Shown here: piece after piece, positions 8,008-18,174 of the stretch
How positions within the stretch are numbered: position 1 is the stretch's first letter
Layout of the letters: the number at the start of each line of letters is the position of its first letter
NCBI GenBank assembly: GCA_903893945.1
Contig: CAITOF010000006.1
Span: 1 to 64,000, forward strand
Source of the DNA: an uncultured Oxalobacteraceae bacterium
Lineage (GTDB): Bacteria > Pseudomonadota > Gammaproteobacteria > Burkholderiales > Burkholderiaceae_D
Direction: 5' to 3'
DNA: 64,000 bases
The notes under the pieces: generated by a model
What the model saw: the letters and a program-made list of their open reading frames with translations, nothing else
The model's database searches: none
Told to the model about the DNA's origin: nothing
Program-made: the position numbers and the translations under genes

Positions 8008-11000
8008 TTAACGATAGACAATCATTTCAACATGATGTTCGACCTTGTCATCGACCAGCACCAGGGTGTTAGCCGATGGTGCGTTGTCATTCTTGTCCTG
8101 TTGTAGGACAGTGATGGTATAGACGGTGCTGAAATAGCGATAGCGCAGTTCGTATTTATCCCAGATCAAAGGAATGCACGGTTTGAGAGTGAGCTGGTTA
8201 CCGGTTCGGGTCAATCCCAGAAGTGATTCCAGAATAAACCGGAACATCCAGCCCGCCGACCCGGTATACCAGGTCCATCCACCGCGTCCAATGTGCGGTG
8301 CCATTGCATAAACATCGGCAGCCACCACATAGGGTTCTACCTTATAGATTTCACAGTCTGACTGCGTTACTGTGTGGTTGATCGGGTTGATGATATTCAT
8401 CAGTGCCCACGCGTTGTCACGGTCTCCCAATTTTGCAAACGCCATGGCAACCCAGATTGCCGCATGATTATACTGACCGCCATTTTCTCTGACGCCAGGT
8501 ACGTAGCCGCGGATGTAACCGGGATTCTGTGTCGAGATATCAAAGGGTGGGTCGAGCAATTTCACCACTTGATCCTTTTGGCTGACCAGGCGTTGTTTAA
8601 CCGATTGCATGGCACTTTCCGACTTTTTCAATTCACCGGCGCCAGATAATACCGACCAACTCTGCGGTAATGAATCGATCTGGCATTCCAGATTGGAAAT
8701 GGAGCCCAACAGCGTGCCATCATCAAAATACGCACGTCGGTACCATGCGCCATCCCAACCATTGGTGTTGATATTGACCGTCAGTTTCGCCGCTTCCGTC
8801 TTGCAATGTTCAGCAAATGTGTTGTCATTACGTTGGCTCGCTGTTAAGGAAAAGCGAGTTAATATGTCAACCAGGAAAAAACTCAACCAGACACTTTCGC
8901 CCTTGCCCTGGTCGCCCACTTTGTCCATGCCATCATTCCAGTCGCACGACCCAATGAGAGATAATCCATGGCTGCCGAAACGCAAGCCGCGTTCGATAGC
9001 GAGCTTGCAATGGTCATACAGGCTTGCTGTTCTGGTGGATACCGTGGGTGTGTCGTAGTACGAACTTTCCTGCTCGCTGAGCATTCTGCCTTCCAGGAAC
9101 GGAACAATTTCATCCAGCACGGTCTGGTCATCCGTGCAGGTGACATAGCGCAGTGTGGCCATAGGTAGCCACAGAAAGTCGTCACTGCATTTGGTGCGAA
9201 CGCCGCGATTACCGGGAGGGTGCCACCAATGTTGCACGTCACCTTCAACAAACTGATGCGAGGCGCAGCGTAGCAGATGACCTCGTAACAGTTGCGGCTC
9301 GGTATGCACCATGGCCATGCCATCCTGCAATTGATCGCGGAATCCGAATGCGCCACCAGACTGGTAATAGCCGCTGCGTGCCCACAGCCTGCAGGCAATA
9401 GTTTGATACATGAGCCAGCCATTGGCCAGCAGGTTAAGTCCAATATCTGGCGTTTTAACCTGCACAGCCCCTAACGTCGATTCCCAATAGTCTTTTACTT
9501 TTGCTAACGCGATGTCCGCGTGCAATGTGCCGTAATTCTGTTGTATCAATTCAGTCAGATTGGTCTGGCGCGTGTTTGCCATACCCAAGGTAAAGGTAAG
9601 CTGACGCTGATCCCCCGGTGATAAATCAAAGGGAACCAGTAGTGCAGCGCAGGGATCCAGGCCGGCGCCCACTTTGCCGGAGAGTCGCACCCGCTCCAAT
9701 GCCGCAGGGTGTTGTAATGAGCGATTTCGTCCAATGAATTCACCGCGGTCACAGGTAAAACTGGGGGACGTAGCATTCACCTGAAAAAACGCGACCCGGT
9801 CTGCAAAGTCGGTGTTGAAGGCATTTCGGGCAAAGATGCTGCCGCTCATTGACTCACATTCGGTGACAATATGCATAGCTGACTTAGAGCGCAGGTCACC
9901 CAACACCCACTCCGTATATCCCGTGACCGATAATTTCCTGACCTGTTCGGTGTTGTTCTGGATTTTAAGGATTGCGTATTTCACCGACGTATTGAGAGCG
10001 ACAAAAATGGTCAGCGTTGACGTTATTCCATCCTCGTCGTGTTCAAAAATGCTGTAGCCAAAACCGTGTCGTGTCGTATAAGGTCCGGTACCGCGGCATG
10101 GTAATGGTGTGGGCGACCAGTATTTGCCGGATTCTTCATCTCGTACGTAAAATGCTTCGCCGCTCAAGTCGCTGACAGGATCGTTGGCCCAGGGGGTGAG
10201 CCGATATTCGTGCGCGTTTTCACCCCAGGTATAGGCTTGCCCGCTTTCAGAAATGACGGTGCCGAATTGTGCATTGGCGATGACATTGGACCAAGGCGCC
10301 GGTGTGGTCTGGTTGGCGTCCAGATTGATTACATACTCCCGACCATCGGCACTGAAACCGCCAAAATGGTTTGCAAAGCCGGCCTCCGATTTAGCTGACG
10401 GAAAGGGTCTGCCAGCAGATTTGGCGGGATGAGTCGATGTGATTAAGCGAGGCGGTATGTTTTTGGCACCTTCACGCCGGTTAATCTGTTCTGCCAGTGT
10501 ACCTGCACCATCGTCTAGGATGATACGTGCGACAGACTGAAAGAGTACCCGGTCTTCGTGCGTAATCTGATCAGCAATCCGTACAAAGATGCTTCCTCGT
10601 CGTTCTGAAGGTTGGCGGTTAATTGTTGAAGAAACCAGACCCAGGATCTGGTCCTGCATAACCTGCCGGTAAATGGCATGGTCTTCATTCCATATCACCA
10701 GATCAACGGCAAGACCGCGCGAACTCCAATAGGAATGCGCCTGAACAAGTTGCTGTATCAGCACCATATTTTCTATGTTTTTAATCTGCACCAGAATAAT
10801 CGGCAAATCACCAGAAATGGTGTAGCTCCATAAACCCGACTGACCCCGTAAATTACGTTTCAGAATATGCGCATCAGCACGCAACGCAGGGTTAACAAAA
10901 ATAATTGAACTGGCTAACCGGTTGTAAAGTTGGGCATCGGCTTCGGTCGCATTGAGTTGCCGTAAGACGACCTGACTATGTGTCCATGCCAGTTCAATCA

Positions 11001-14000
11001 CCCGGTAAGCGGTATGGATATCCTGAAATTTATTGACCAGTTCCAGGCAGGTAGCACGAGACTCCGCAATTCCCGTAATCATGTCGACAGTAACGATCTG
11101 TTCCGCTTCCAGCGTAATCTGATACCGTATCGCTACGATCGGGTCTAACACGGAACCGTGGTTTCCGGATAATGGTCCACTATGTAACATAGCATCTGGC
11201 ATGGCGATGGTATTACCTCGTCCGATAAATTGATTTCGATCCGTTTCGTAAGAAACCTCATTTACCTTGGCACCGTGTGTTGAGACAAGGTGAAACAACC
11301 ATGGGTTCTTCTGGTCGGAAGCGCTGGGACGTCGTGTGCACAAGATGGCGTTACTGTCAGAAATAATTTCCGTCTGAATAAACAAATTGCTGAACGCAGG
11401 GTGCAATGCATCCGCATTGGCCGGTGCTAACACGACCTCTGCATAGCTCGTGAAATCAATTATTTTTACGTTACGACCGCGATTCGTAATCGTGGTTCTG
11501 CGCAGCTCCACATCGTCTTCAGGAGAAACTACAATTTCGGTATGGACGTCAAAGTTGTAGTCGGTACGCCGAAATTCGACGCGTCCTTCAGAGAATATGA
11601 CTTCGTATGTTTTGGAAGGAACCAATGCCGGTTGGAACGCGGTTGAAAAGAAATGACCATCATCAAGATTACGGATAAAGCCGAACGTGCCCCAGTTGTC
11701 GCGCGTGGTATCTTCGCGCCAGCGCGTGATGGCCAGATTATTCCACTGACTATAGCTGCCACCACCATTGGTCACCATCACGTGGTAACGACCATTGGAC
11801 AATAACTGGACATCCGGAACAGCCGAATCAGGCGTGGTTAAGATACGGGTATGCAAATTTTCTGTGGAGGACAGGGTTCGGATGTCCGCCAGTTCAGTCG
11901 TATTGGAATACGTCGAAGTCGCCTTGGGCACACGTTCCAGTAAAAGCGGTAGCGTAGCCTGAAAGTGGGAGTCGGACTCAAAGCGCTTTTGCATCGGCCG
12001 ATCCAGCAGGATGTAAGCGATCGCCAGAAAACTCATGGCCTGATGATGCGCCATAAACGAGTAAATGACAGTGTGGTCCTGGCCGCGCGACAGGCGTGCT
12101 GACGTAAAATCAATCGCCTCGTACAGACCGTATTGTCCCTCATAGCCCTGTGCGGATAGCACCATCAGATTCTGGCAGGCAAAGTCCGGCATGACCATCA
12201 GGGCCATAACGCTGGCATACGGTGCAATCACCAGATCGTCTCCGAGACCGCGCTTAAAGCCCAGACCCGGGACGCCGAAAGCACGGTATTGATAGTTTAA
12301 ATGACCGTCAAAATTCTGGTATCCGGATTCCGAAATTCCCCAGACTTTTCCGCGTTGCAGGCCGTATTCCATTTGTCGTTCTACCGCTGAGTGGTACGTC
12401 TGGTCAAGTAGCGTATTATTAAAGGTCGGCATGATCAGGAGTGGCATCAGATACTCGAACATGGAGCCACTCCAAGACAATAAAATCGGATTGCCGCTGG
12501 CAATCGTCAGTTGACGACCCAAGGCAAACCAGCTTTCCTGCGGTAACTGCCCCTGAGCAATAGCGACAAAGGTGGTCAAGCGTGCCTCGGACGCTAACAG
12601 GTCATAACAGCCTGAATCTCGACGTCGGTCGGTGACGTTATAGCCGATCGATAACAGGTGGGTTATCGGGTTGTACAGAAAGCCGTAATCCATCTGGGAA
12701 AAATCGGTCGTCATGGAGATTAGTTTTCCAATTTGCGACAGACGTGCCTTAACATGATCGATGCCCAAACTGACCGCGTTGAGCAGGGCATCATATTCAT
12801 CTTGTGGATGTTGATTCTTGAACGAGAGAAAATGATCTGAATCGAGCGAGGTTTCTGACAGCTTCTGCAGGGACGACGTATCAATATGCCGGACAAACTC
12901 GGCCTTCCATTCATTATTTTTAAGCAGTTCAAGCCACGGGAAAATAAAATTAAGTTCGTTTAGCACATCCTGACACTGCTTAGCCAGACTGGTGGCCCAG
13001 ATTCGCAACTGGGTCGCCTCTGTGGACGTCGCCGTGGTCTGATCCAGAAAGTAGTGTGAGCACCGTGCCAGTTGTTCGATATAGCCATAGGAAGAATTGA
13101 TATTGAGGGCGGGCAGCTGGCAGGCCGCATGCAGGGCATCTTCAAATTGTTGTAGACACAAGAGTAAGCGTGCTTCCGGCAAACTGATAAAAATAGCATA
13201 GGTATCTTTGATGCCGGCAAACAGTTGATCTGAACAGATTGAGTTGCGCGCTAAGTCGTGCAACCCGGAGCGCACAGTCAACAGATGCGCAGCAAGGTTG
13301 CCGCTGTCAACGGCGGACACGTAGCGTGGTTCCAGTGGTATTAAATCCAGCGTGTTGTACCAATTAAAAAAATGCCCCTCATAGCGCTCCAGCAACGACA
13401 GGGTGGTGAGAGTCGATTCGGTGCGTTCCAGCATTTTTCCCATGGATAAATAGCCGAAATCCCAGGCAGCAAAATTGGCGGTCAACAGAAGACCAATATT
13501 GGTCGGCGAAGTTCGGTGTGCTGTTGCGCCTATCGGTTTTTCCTGCATATTGTCGGGAGGAAGCCAATGGTCCTCAGGACCTACGTACGTCTCAAAAAAC
13601 AGCCAGATTTTTCGGGCGATTTTTTTTAAATAGGTTACCTGTATTTCTGACAGGTGAGCAACATGATGCAATACCGGTTTGCTGACCAGATAAGCAATTA
13701 AGGGCGATGCCCACCACAAAATAAGCAGGGGAGAGGCAATAATCAGGACCTGAATTCGATACACGACCAGGTAACTGGCGGTCAGCAGTGCGATTAACGG
13801 CGCAGAAAACATCAGTTGATAATAATAAAAACAGCTTTGCTGGTGCGACGGGTACCGGCTATCGGAGGGGCTCCACTGAAGCAGATGCTTGTGTGAGACC
13901 AGCAAACGCCAATGGGTGCGGATTATTGCATCCATGTTCACCCACGCTTCAAACGGCAAAAAACTCAACGTTAACGCGACATGGGCAAGATGAGTGGCAG

Positions 14001-16692
14001 CCGATTTCAGGACACTCATCAAATGCTGGCGGAAAAAAACGTTGTCCGGTTGATGAATGAGTTTGAAAATTAGAACACAGAGAATCGGGACGAAGTAAAT
14101 GCCGAAGGCTAAACAGGTCCATAATCCGGCATTGCCGGACGTGGCCCAACTGATGATCAATAAACCCGCCAGTGAAAATGAAACCAGACTGCGGCGCAGG
14201 TTGTCTGCTATCTTCCAGCGCGATAACATCGAAAGCGGGTTTTTGGAGCGGGTTCCGTCATAATCGGGGACGGTACGAGAGATCCATGAGGCGATCTGCC
14301 AATCACCCCTTATCCACCGATAGCGGCGACTTGTGTCCGCGCTGTAGTTGGAAGGATACTGTTCGTACAGGTGAATGTCACTGAGTAACCCGGCGCGGAT
14401 ATAACAGCCTTCGAGTAAATCGTGACTGAGTATGCGATTGTCCGGCATACGGTTATACAGTAGCTGGTCAAATACGTCCACGTCGTAAATGCCTTTACCT
14501 ATATACGATCCTTCACGAAATAAATCCTGGTACACGTCAGATACTGTACGTGTATAGGGATCAATACCTGCCTGACCACCACACAGCAATTCATAGAGTG
14601 ATGCGTCGGTGCCGGGCAGACACACGACAACACGGGGCTGCAATATCCCGTATCCGGCGCAGATCGATTTTCTATCCGGACTATACTGCGCCTGATTGAG
14701 CGGATGCGCCATCGTCGCGACAAATTTTTTGGCTGCATCACGTGGCAAATCAGTGTCCGTATCCAGAGTGATGACATATTTCACCTTGAATTCGGTAAGA
14801 TTGCCGATAATGAGAGAGAAGGCAGCGGTTATTCCGTGACACAATAAGGCATTCAGCTCAGTGAGTTTGCCGCGCTTTCTTTCGTGACCCATCCATATAT
14901 TGTCGTGACTGTTCCAGCTACGCGGACGGTGGAACAACATAAAATAATCAACTCCGAAGTGACGATAACGCAGATTCAGGTTATTGATGGCATTCTTTAT
15001 GTAATCTAGTAATTCATTATCGGTTGGCAGATGTTCTGTCTGTGCGTCGCCATAGTCCGTCAGCAGGCAAAATCGCAAATTATTGTCATGGTTGGCAAGA
15101 AACCGTACTTCCAGCGATTCGATTAAATGATCTGTGTTTTCCCGGGAAGTCAACATGGACGGGACCGCCACCAGTGTTCGGAACGCATCGGGAATCTGCT
15201 CGGAGAAATCCATGCGTGGCAACAGTTTTGGATGGGTGAAAAAAGTACTTAGCCAATTAACGATGGTCACAGAAAATTGACTGGTCGCGAGAAAACATAA
15301 TAGGGCACTGATTAAGAGCAATTCTAAATTCAGACTTTGTGATCGAATCATTACCTTCGCTGTCACCAATCCTGTTATACAAAAAATAGTACCCAGGTAG
15401 AGTGACAACGGGTTAGCTTTAATGGCAAGGTGAATTCTGTGCAAGTGGGCCAAGCACCAGTTTCGTTTGACACCAATTTTCTGTTCCAATTGGGGCAATC
15501 CTTGATCAATCAGATAAAACCCGACGTGTGCTGAACGATCCGCATTTCCTTTTGTTTCCACCTTGTCATTGGCAAGCTCGACGGAAAAAAGGGCGACGTT
15601 CACCTCAGATTGATTATTATCCCGGGCTATTTTTTCAACCGAGTGCCGGTATTGATCTCGGGTTGCAAAGTCCATTTTTTCATAAATCATTGCCGGATCT
15701 TTTATCAGTATCTGATTCACGACACTCATCTTCTCGACAAAATCCTGCCAATCCATCTTGCTTAAGAAGCGCAAGCTACTGATACTATTGCTTATCGACA
15801 CCTGATCGGCAGCCTGTTTCTGGGTTTCTAACTGAATAATATTGTCAATATGTTCACCCGACTCATTCAATCGTTGAGCGAGCCACGTTAATGGCAGAGA
15901 CAGGGTCGGTGATTCACCCTGCAGTCGCCGCACCAATTCAGCAACGAACGAGCTTTCCATCGGCGGATTGGACCGCGCCATATCCGCCACCAGCAAAATT
16001 AACTGGTTCGGATTGGTCAGAGCCGTTTCAATCATCTGCTGTGCCCATGAATCGGCCAGTTGTCGGTTATAACGATCCCGATTCAACCGTTCGGACACGC
16101 GCCGCAGATTTTCAATTAATGCCAGACGCAACATGATGGGAATGGCCCATAGTTCGCCAAGTTTCAAGGTGGTTACCCGTTGATATGCTTCCACAAAATG
16201 ACTTAAATTCTCCGGATCAACCCGACCGTCACCATGTGCAATCGCTTCCAAAGCAATGTCGTATACCCGTGGCCGGCCCGCAGTTTGCCCTTGCATAAGG
16301 CGCGGCAATTCTCTGCTGTAGTTTTTGGGTAAATGATGTTTGGCGGTTCGTATCTGTTCATCGATCAGATAGAAATTGTCGAGTAACCAGATGGCGGCGG
16401 GCGTGATTTGTTGACCCGCTTTTATTGATGCGGTCAGCTGGTTACAAGCGTCGGTGATAACATGCTCATTGTCAGCAAGGCGCGCCAGCAATTGATCTGA
16501 TTTATGTCCCGTGCAAAGCAGATGTGTTTGCGCCAGCACAGCCCCATGTTGTTGCATTTGGACTGCACTGAACAATTCCGAGCGTATCGGAATTATTTCA
16601 TTCAATGAATGGATCGTTTTTCTTCTATTCCAAAAAAATCGATTGCTGACGCTTTGTATTTTTTTGACAATAGTTGCTATGTGCGTATTCAA
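8008..16692 (-). CDS. cyclic beta-1,2-glucan synthase (ChvB/NdvB type; GT84 + GH94 architecture)
   Basis: 2894 aa; GT core with TM segments (YVITLDTDTDLPRDAAKKFVATMAHPLN...RWIRGDWQ) and C-terminal glycoside-phosphorylase-like region (GYYQSGGAFGFRDQLQDGMA..., SCDWNDGMDKVG..., RGGWTWYTGSAGWMFR). Confidence 0.96.
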   Translation of the reverse strand: MNTHIATIVKKIQSVSNRFFWNRRKTIHSLNEIIPIRSELFSAVQMQQHGAVLAQTHLLCTGHKSDQLLARLADNEHVITDACNQLTASIKAGQQITPAAIWLLDNFYLIDEQIRTAKHHLPKNYSRELPRLMQGQTAGRPRVYDIALEAIAHGDGRVDPENLSHFVEAYQRVTTLKLGELWAIPIMLRLALIENLRRVSERLNRDRYNRQLADSWAQQMIETALTNPNQLILLVADMARSNPPMESSFVAELVRRLQGESPTLSLPLTWLAQRLNESGEHIDNIIQLETQKQAADQVSISNSISSLRFLSKMDWQDFVEKMSVVNQILIKDPAMIYEKMDFATRDQYRHSVEKIARDNNQSEVNVALFSVELANDKVETKGNADRSAHVGFYLIDQGLPQLEQKIGVKRNWCLAHLHRIHLAIKANPLSLYLGTIFCITGLVTAKVMIRSQSLNLELLLISALLCFLATSQFSVTIVNWLSTFFTHPKLLPRMDFSEQIPDAFRTLVAVPSMLTSRENTDHLIESLEVRFLANHDNNLRFCLLTDYGDAQTEHLPTDNELLDYIKNAINNLNLRYRHFGVDYFMLFHRPRSWNSHDNIWMGHERKRGKLTELNALLCHGITAAFSLIIGNLTEFKVKYVITLDTDTDLPRDAAKKFVATMAHPLNQAQYSPDRKSICAGYGILQPRVVVCLPGTDASLYELLCGGQAGIDPYTRTVSDVYQDLFREGSYIGKGIYDVDVFDQLLYNRMPDNRILSHDLLEGCYIRAGLLSDIHLYEQYPSNYSADTSRRYRWIRGDWQIASWISRTVPDYDGTRSKNPLSMLSRWKIADNLRRSLVSFSLAGLLIISWATSGNAGLWTCLAFGIYFVPILCVLIFKLIHQPDNVFFRQHLMSVLKSAATHLAHVALTLSFLPFEAWVNMDAIIRTHWRLLVSHKHLLQWSPSDSRYPSHQQSCFYYYQLMFSAPLIALLTASYLVVYRIQVLIIASPLLILWWASPLIAYLVSKPVLHHVAHLSEIQVTYLKKIARKIWLFFETYVGPEDHWLPPDNMQEKPIGATAHRTSPTNIGLLLTANFAAWDFGYLSMGKMLERTESTLTTLSLLERYEGHFFNWYNTLDLIPLEPRYVSAVDSGNLAAHLLTVRSGLHDLARNSICSDQLFAGIKDTYAIFISLPEARLLLCLQQFEDALHAACQLPALNINSSYGYIEQLARCSHYFLDQTTATSTEATQLRIWATSLAKQCQDVLNELNFIFPWLELLKNNEWKAEFVRHIDTSSLQKLSETSLDSDHFLSFKNQHPQDEYDALLNAVSLGIDHVKARLSQIGKLISMTTDFSQMDYGFLYNPITHLLSIGYNVTDRRRDSGCYDLLASEARLTTFVAIAQGQLPQESWFALGRQLTIASGNPILLSWSGSMFEYLMPLLIMPTFNNTLLDQTYHSAVERQMEYGLQRGKVWGISESGYQNFDGHLNYQYRAFGVPGLGFKRGLGDDLVIAPYASVMALMVMPDFACQNLMVLSAQGYEGQYGLYEAIDFTSARLSRGQDHTVIYSFMAHHQAMSFLAIAYILLDRPMQKRFESDSHFQATLPLLLERVPKATSTYSNTTELADIRTLSSTENLHTRILTTPDSAVPDVQLLSNGRYHVMVTNGGGSYSQWNNLAITRWREDTTRDNWGTFGFIRNLDDGHFFSTAFQPALVPSKTYEVIFSEGRVEFRRTDYNFDVHTEIVVSPEDDVELRRTTITNRGRNVKIIDFTSYAEVVLAPANADALHPAFSNLFIQTEIISDSNAILCTRRPSASDQKNPWLFHLVSTHGAKVNEVSYETDRNQFIGRGNTIAMPDAMLHSGPLSGNHGSVLDPIVAIRYQITLEAEQIVTVDMITGIAESRATCLELVNKFQDIHTAYRVIELAWTHSQVVLRQLNATEADAQLYNRLASSIIFVNPALRADAHILKRNLRGQSGLWSYTISGDLPIILVQIKNIENMVLIQQLVQAHSYWSSRGLAVDLVIWNEDHAIYRQVMQDQILGLVSSTINRQPSERRGSIFVRIADQITHEDRVLFQSVARIILDDGAGTLAEQINRREGAKNIPPRLITSTHPAKSAGRPFPSAKSEAGFANHFGGFSADGREYVINLDANQTTPAPWSNVIANAQFGTVISESGQAYTWGENAHEYRLTPWANDPVSDLSGEAFYVRDEESGKYWSPTPLPCRGTGPYTTRHGFGYSIFEHDEDGITSTLTIFVALNTSVKYAILKIQNNTEQVRKLSVTGYTEWVLGDLRSKSAMHIVTECESMSGSIFARNAFNTDFADRVAFFQVNATSPSFTCDRGEFIGRNRSLQHPAALERVRLSGKVGAGLDPCAALLVPFDLSPGDQRQLTFTLGMANTRQTNLTELIQQNYGTLHADIALAKVKDYWESTLGAVQVKTPDIGLNLLANGWLMYQTIACRLWARSGYYQSGGAFGFRDQLQDGMAMVHTEPQLLRGHLLRCASHQFVEGDVQHWWHPPGNRGVRTKCSDDFLWLPMATLRYVTCTDDQTVLDEIVPFLEGRMLSEQESSYYDTPTVSTRTASLYDHCKLAIERGLRFGSHGLSLIGSCDWNDGMDKVGDQGKGESVWLSFFLVDILTRFSLTASQRNDNTFAEHCKTEAAKLTVNINTNGWDGAWYRRAYFDDGTLLGSISNLECQIDSLPQSWSVLSGAGELKKSESAMQSVKQRLVSQKDQVVKLLDPPFDISTQNPGYIRGYVPGVRENGGQYNHAAIWVAMAFAKLGDRDNAWALMNIINPINHTVTQSDCEIYKVEPYVVAADVYAMAPHIGRGGWTWYTGSAGWMFRFILESLLGLTRTGNQLTLKPCIPLIWDKYELRYRYFSTVYTITVLQQDKNDNAPSANTLVLVDDKVEHHVEMIVYR

Positions 16693-16768
16693 GTATTGTT
16701 TCTTCCAATGTCGATTAATGACCAGTTGAACAACAAGTGCACATGGGACTGCTTACCAATGTCAGTGC

Positions 16769-16849
16769 TTAGCGGCTCAGTAGATAAATGGTGCTGAGCA
16801 CCAGCACGGGTGTTAGCAGAATCCATATTCCCATCAGTTTATTATTCAT
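16769..16849 (-). CDS. candidate single-TM microprotein, 26 aa (MNNKLMGIWILLTPVLVLSTIYLLSR)
   Basis: ATG preceded by AAGGAA on the minus strand; hydrophobic helix with basic ends; lies between candidate promoter site C and the glucan synthase. Confidence 0.5.
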   Translation of the reverse strand: MNNKLMGIWILLTPVLVLSTIYLLSR

Positions 16850-16918
16850 GATCAGTTCCTTGTCAGATGGCCGGGTCACTGAATACAGTTCCAGCTGGTT
16901 TGTTTTATTAAGATTGTC

Positions 16919-16960
16919 AGTGTGGCTGATAAGGACCTCCAAGTAAGTGCGCTAACGAAC
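16919..16960 (-). promoter_or_regulatory. candidate activator-type promoter (site C): GTTCGTTAGCGCAC (16947-16960, minus strand) + 22 nt + CACACT (16919-16924)
   Basis: 12/14 identity to site B and identical geometry; weak -10. Confidence 0.45.
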
Positions 16961-16988
16961 TTTGTCGGGTTGTGAGCGATATGCTTAT

Positions 16989-17030
16989 GTGGTTTCGCGC
17001 ACAGAACAGAGTATCAAATTCGATTAATGT
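16989..17030 (+). promoter_or_regulatory. candidate divergent site D: GTGGTTTCGCGCAC (16989-17002) + AGAAC + 17 nt + TAATGT (17025-17030)
   Basis: 10/14 match to site C in gene orientation at the same spacing; weaker than A-C. Confidence 0.25.
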
Positions 17031-17071
17031 TGGCGGTGAAATTGAATTTTTAATAAATCAGTGAGGAAACG

Positions 17072-17230
17072 ATGAATATTGATCAGATGTCCGTGATGGC
17101 TTCCGGGATTGGCCATAAATTACAATCCGAATTTTTAAAATTATTCAGCAGCGAAATTGAACAAAGTGAAATCGATAAAAATCAACCTGAAAATGAGCCT
17201 GAAGCTCAAAAAAAGTTGAACCCTTTTTGA
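17072..17230 (+). CDS. small hypothetical protein, 52 aa (MNIDQMSVMASGIGHKLQSEFLKLFSSEIEQSEIDKNQPENEPEAQKKLNPF)
   Basis: ATG with GAGGA Shine-Dalgarno; below the length cutoff of the supplied track. Confidence 0.5.
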   Translation: MNIDQMSVMASGIGHKLQSEFLKLFSSEIEQSEIDKNQPENEPEAQKKLNPF

Positions 17231-17318
17231 ATCGAAATTAATTTGTTCTGCACTTACTTTTGTACTTACTTTTTTAGTTACCATTTGTATCAACCCACCC
17301 TAACTTTAGGAAAATAAA

Positions 17319-17882
17319 ATGAATCACATTAAATCAACCATCAGTAAAATTTTATTATTGGCTGTGACGACGTTGTCACTGACTATGTTCAGTAGTCAGG
17401 CCAGTGCTACCAGCGAAGAGGAATTGCAGAAGACTTCAGCGATTGCGTTGCAACAACTGTATAAGACTAATCCCACAGCCGAAGTTATTGGAAAAAGCGC
17501 CCGCGCAATTCTGATTTTTCCCAGTATTGTGAAAGCAGGCTTTGTATTTGGTGGTGCTTATGGTGAAGGTGTGCTGAATAAGGGCTCGCAATTTGCTGGG
17601 TATTACAATTCGGTGTCTGCCTCGTGGGGTTGGCAGATCGGTGCTGAATCCTACGGCTATGTCGTCTTTTTGATGAATGACAAAGCGATCAAGTATCTGG
17701 ACAAATCGCAAGGCTGGGAAATTGGTGTCGGCCCGACAGTCGTTGTTGTGAATGAAGGCGTGGCTAAAAACCTGTCATCAACAACGTTAAAAGATGATGC
17801 TTATGCGTTTATCTTTGACCAAAAAGGATTGATGGTCAGTTTAAGTATTGAAGGCACCAAAATATCTCGCATTAAACACTAG
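17319..17882 (+). CDS. SYLF (Ysc84/DUF500) lipid-binding domain exported protein
   Basis: Signal peptide, then SARAILIFPSIVKAGFVFGGAYGEGVL...SYGYVVFLMNDKAIKYLDKSQGWEIGVGPTVVV. Confidence 0.9.
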   Translation: MNHIKSTISKILLLAVTTLSLTMFSSQASATSEEELQKTSAIALQQLYKTNPTAEVIGKSARAILIFPSIVKAGFVFGGAYGEGVLNKGSQFAGYYNSVSASWGWQIGAESYGYVVFLMNDKAIKYLDKSQGWEIGVGPTVVVVNEGVAKNLSSTTLKDDAYAFIFDQKGLMVSLSIEGTKISRIKH

Positions 17883-17930
17883 GTCAATCAACAGTTAAGA
17901 TGCAGAGGCGGTTCGTGTAGTTAGGCAGGT

Positions 17931-17964
17931 CAGGTCAATCTTCGGTTGCTGACCTGTTTTTTTT
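17931..17964 (+). terminator. Rho-independent terminator downstream of the SYLF gene
   Basis: CAGGTCA...TGACCTG followed by TTTTTTTT. Confidence 0.75.
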
Positions 17965-18174
17965 GCTTCTGAACGACAGCTTGATGCCGAATAAGTTGAA
18001 TAGATAACCGGGAATGCCCCGCCATTTGAAACGTCAGGATAGCAGGGTCTAGTAAGGGTAGGGCGACAAGGTAAAACCCCGCTGGCTCAATGGGATATTC
18101 ACTGACAGATTCACTGTAAGGTTCAAAGAGAAGCAGGGAAAGCAGTAATGCGCTGTTGTGTTGTACTGTTACTT

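Noticed and set aside
17965-18120. Minus-strand frame reading RFKWRGIPGYLFNLFGIKLSFRSKK
   Set aside because: Protein-like but only ~30 codons, no start codon and a stop just upstream; may be a gene remnant but cannot be supported.
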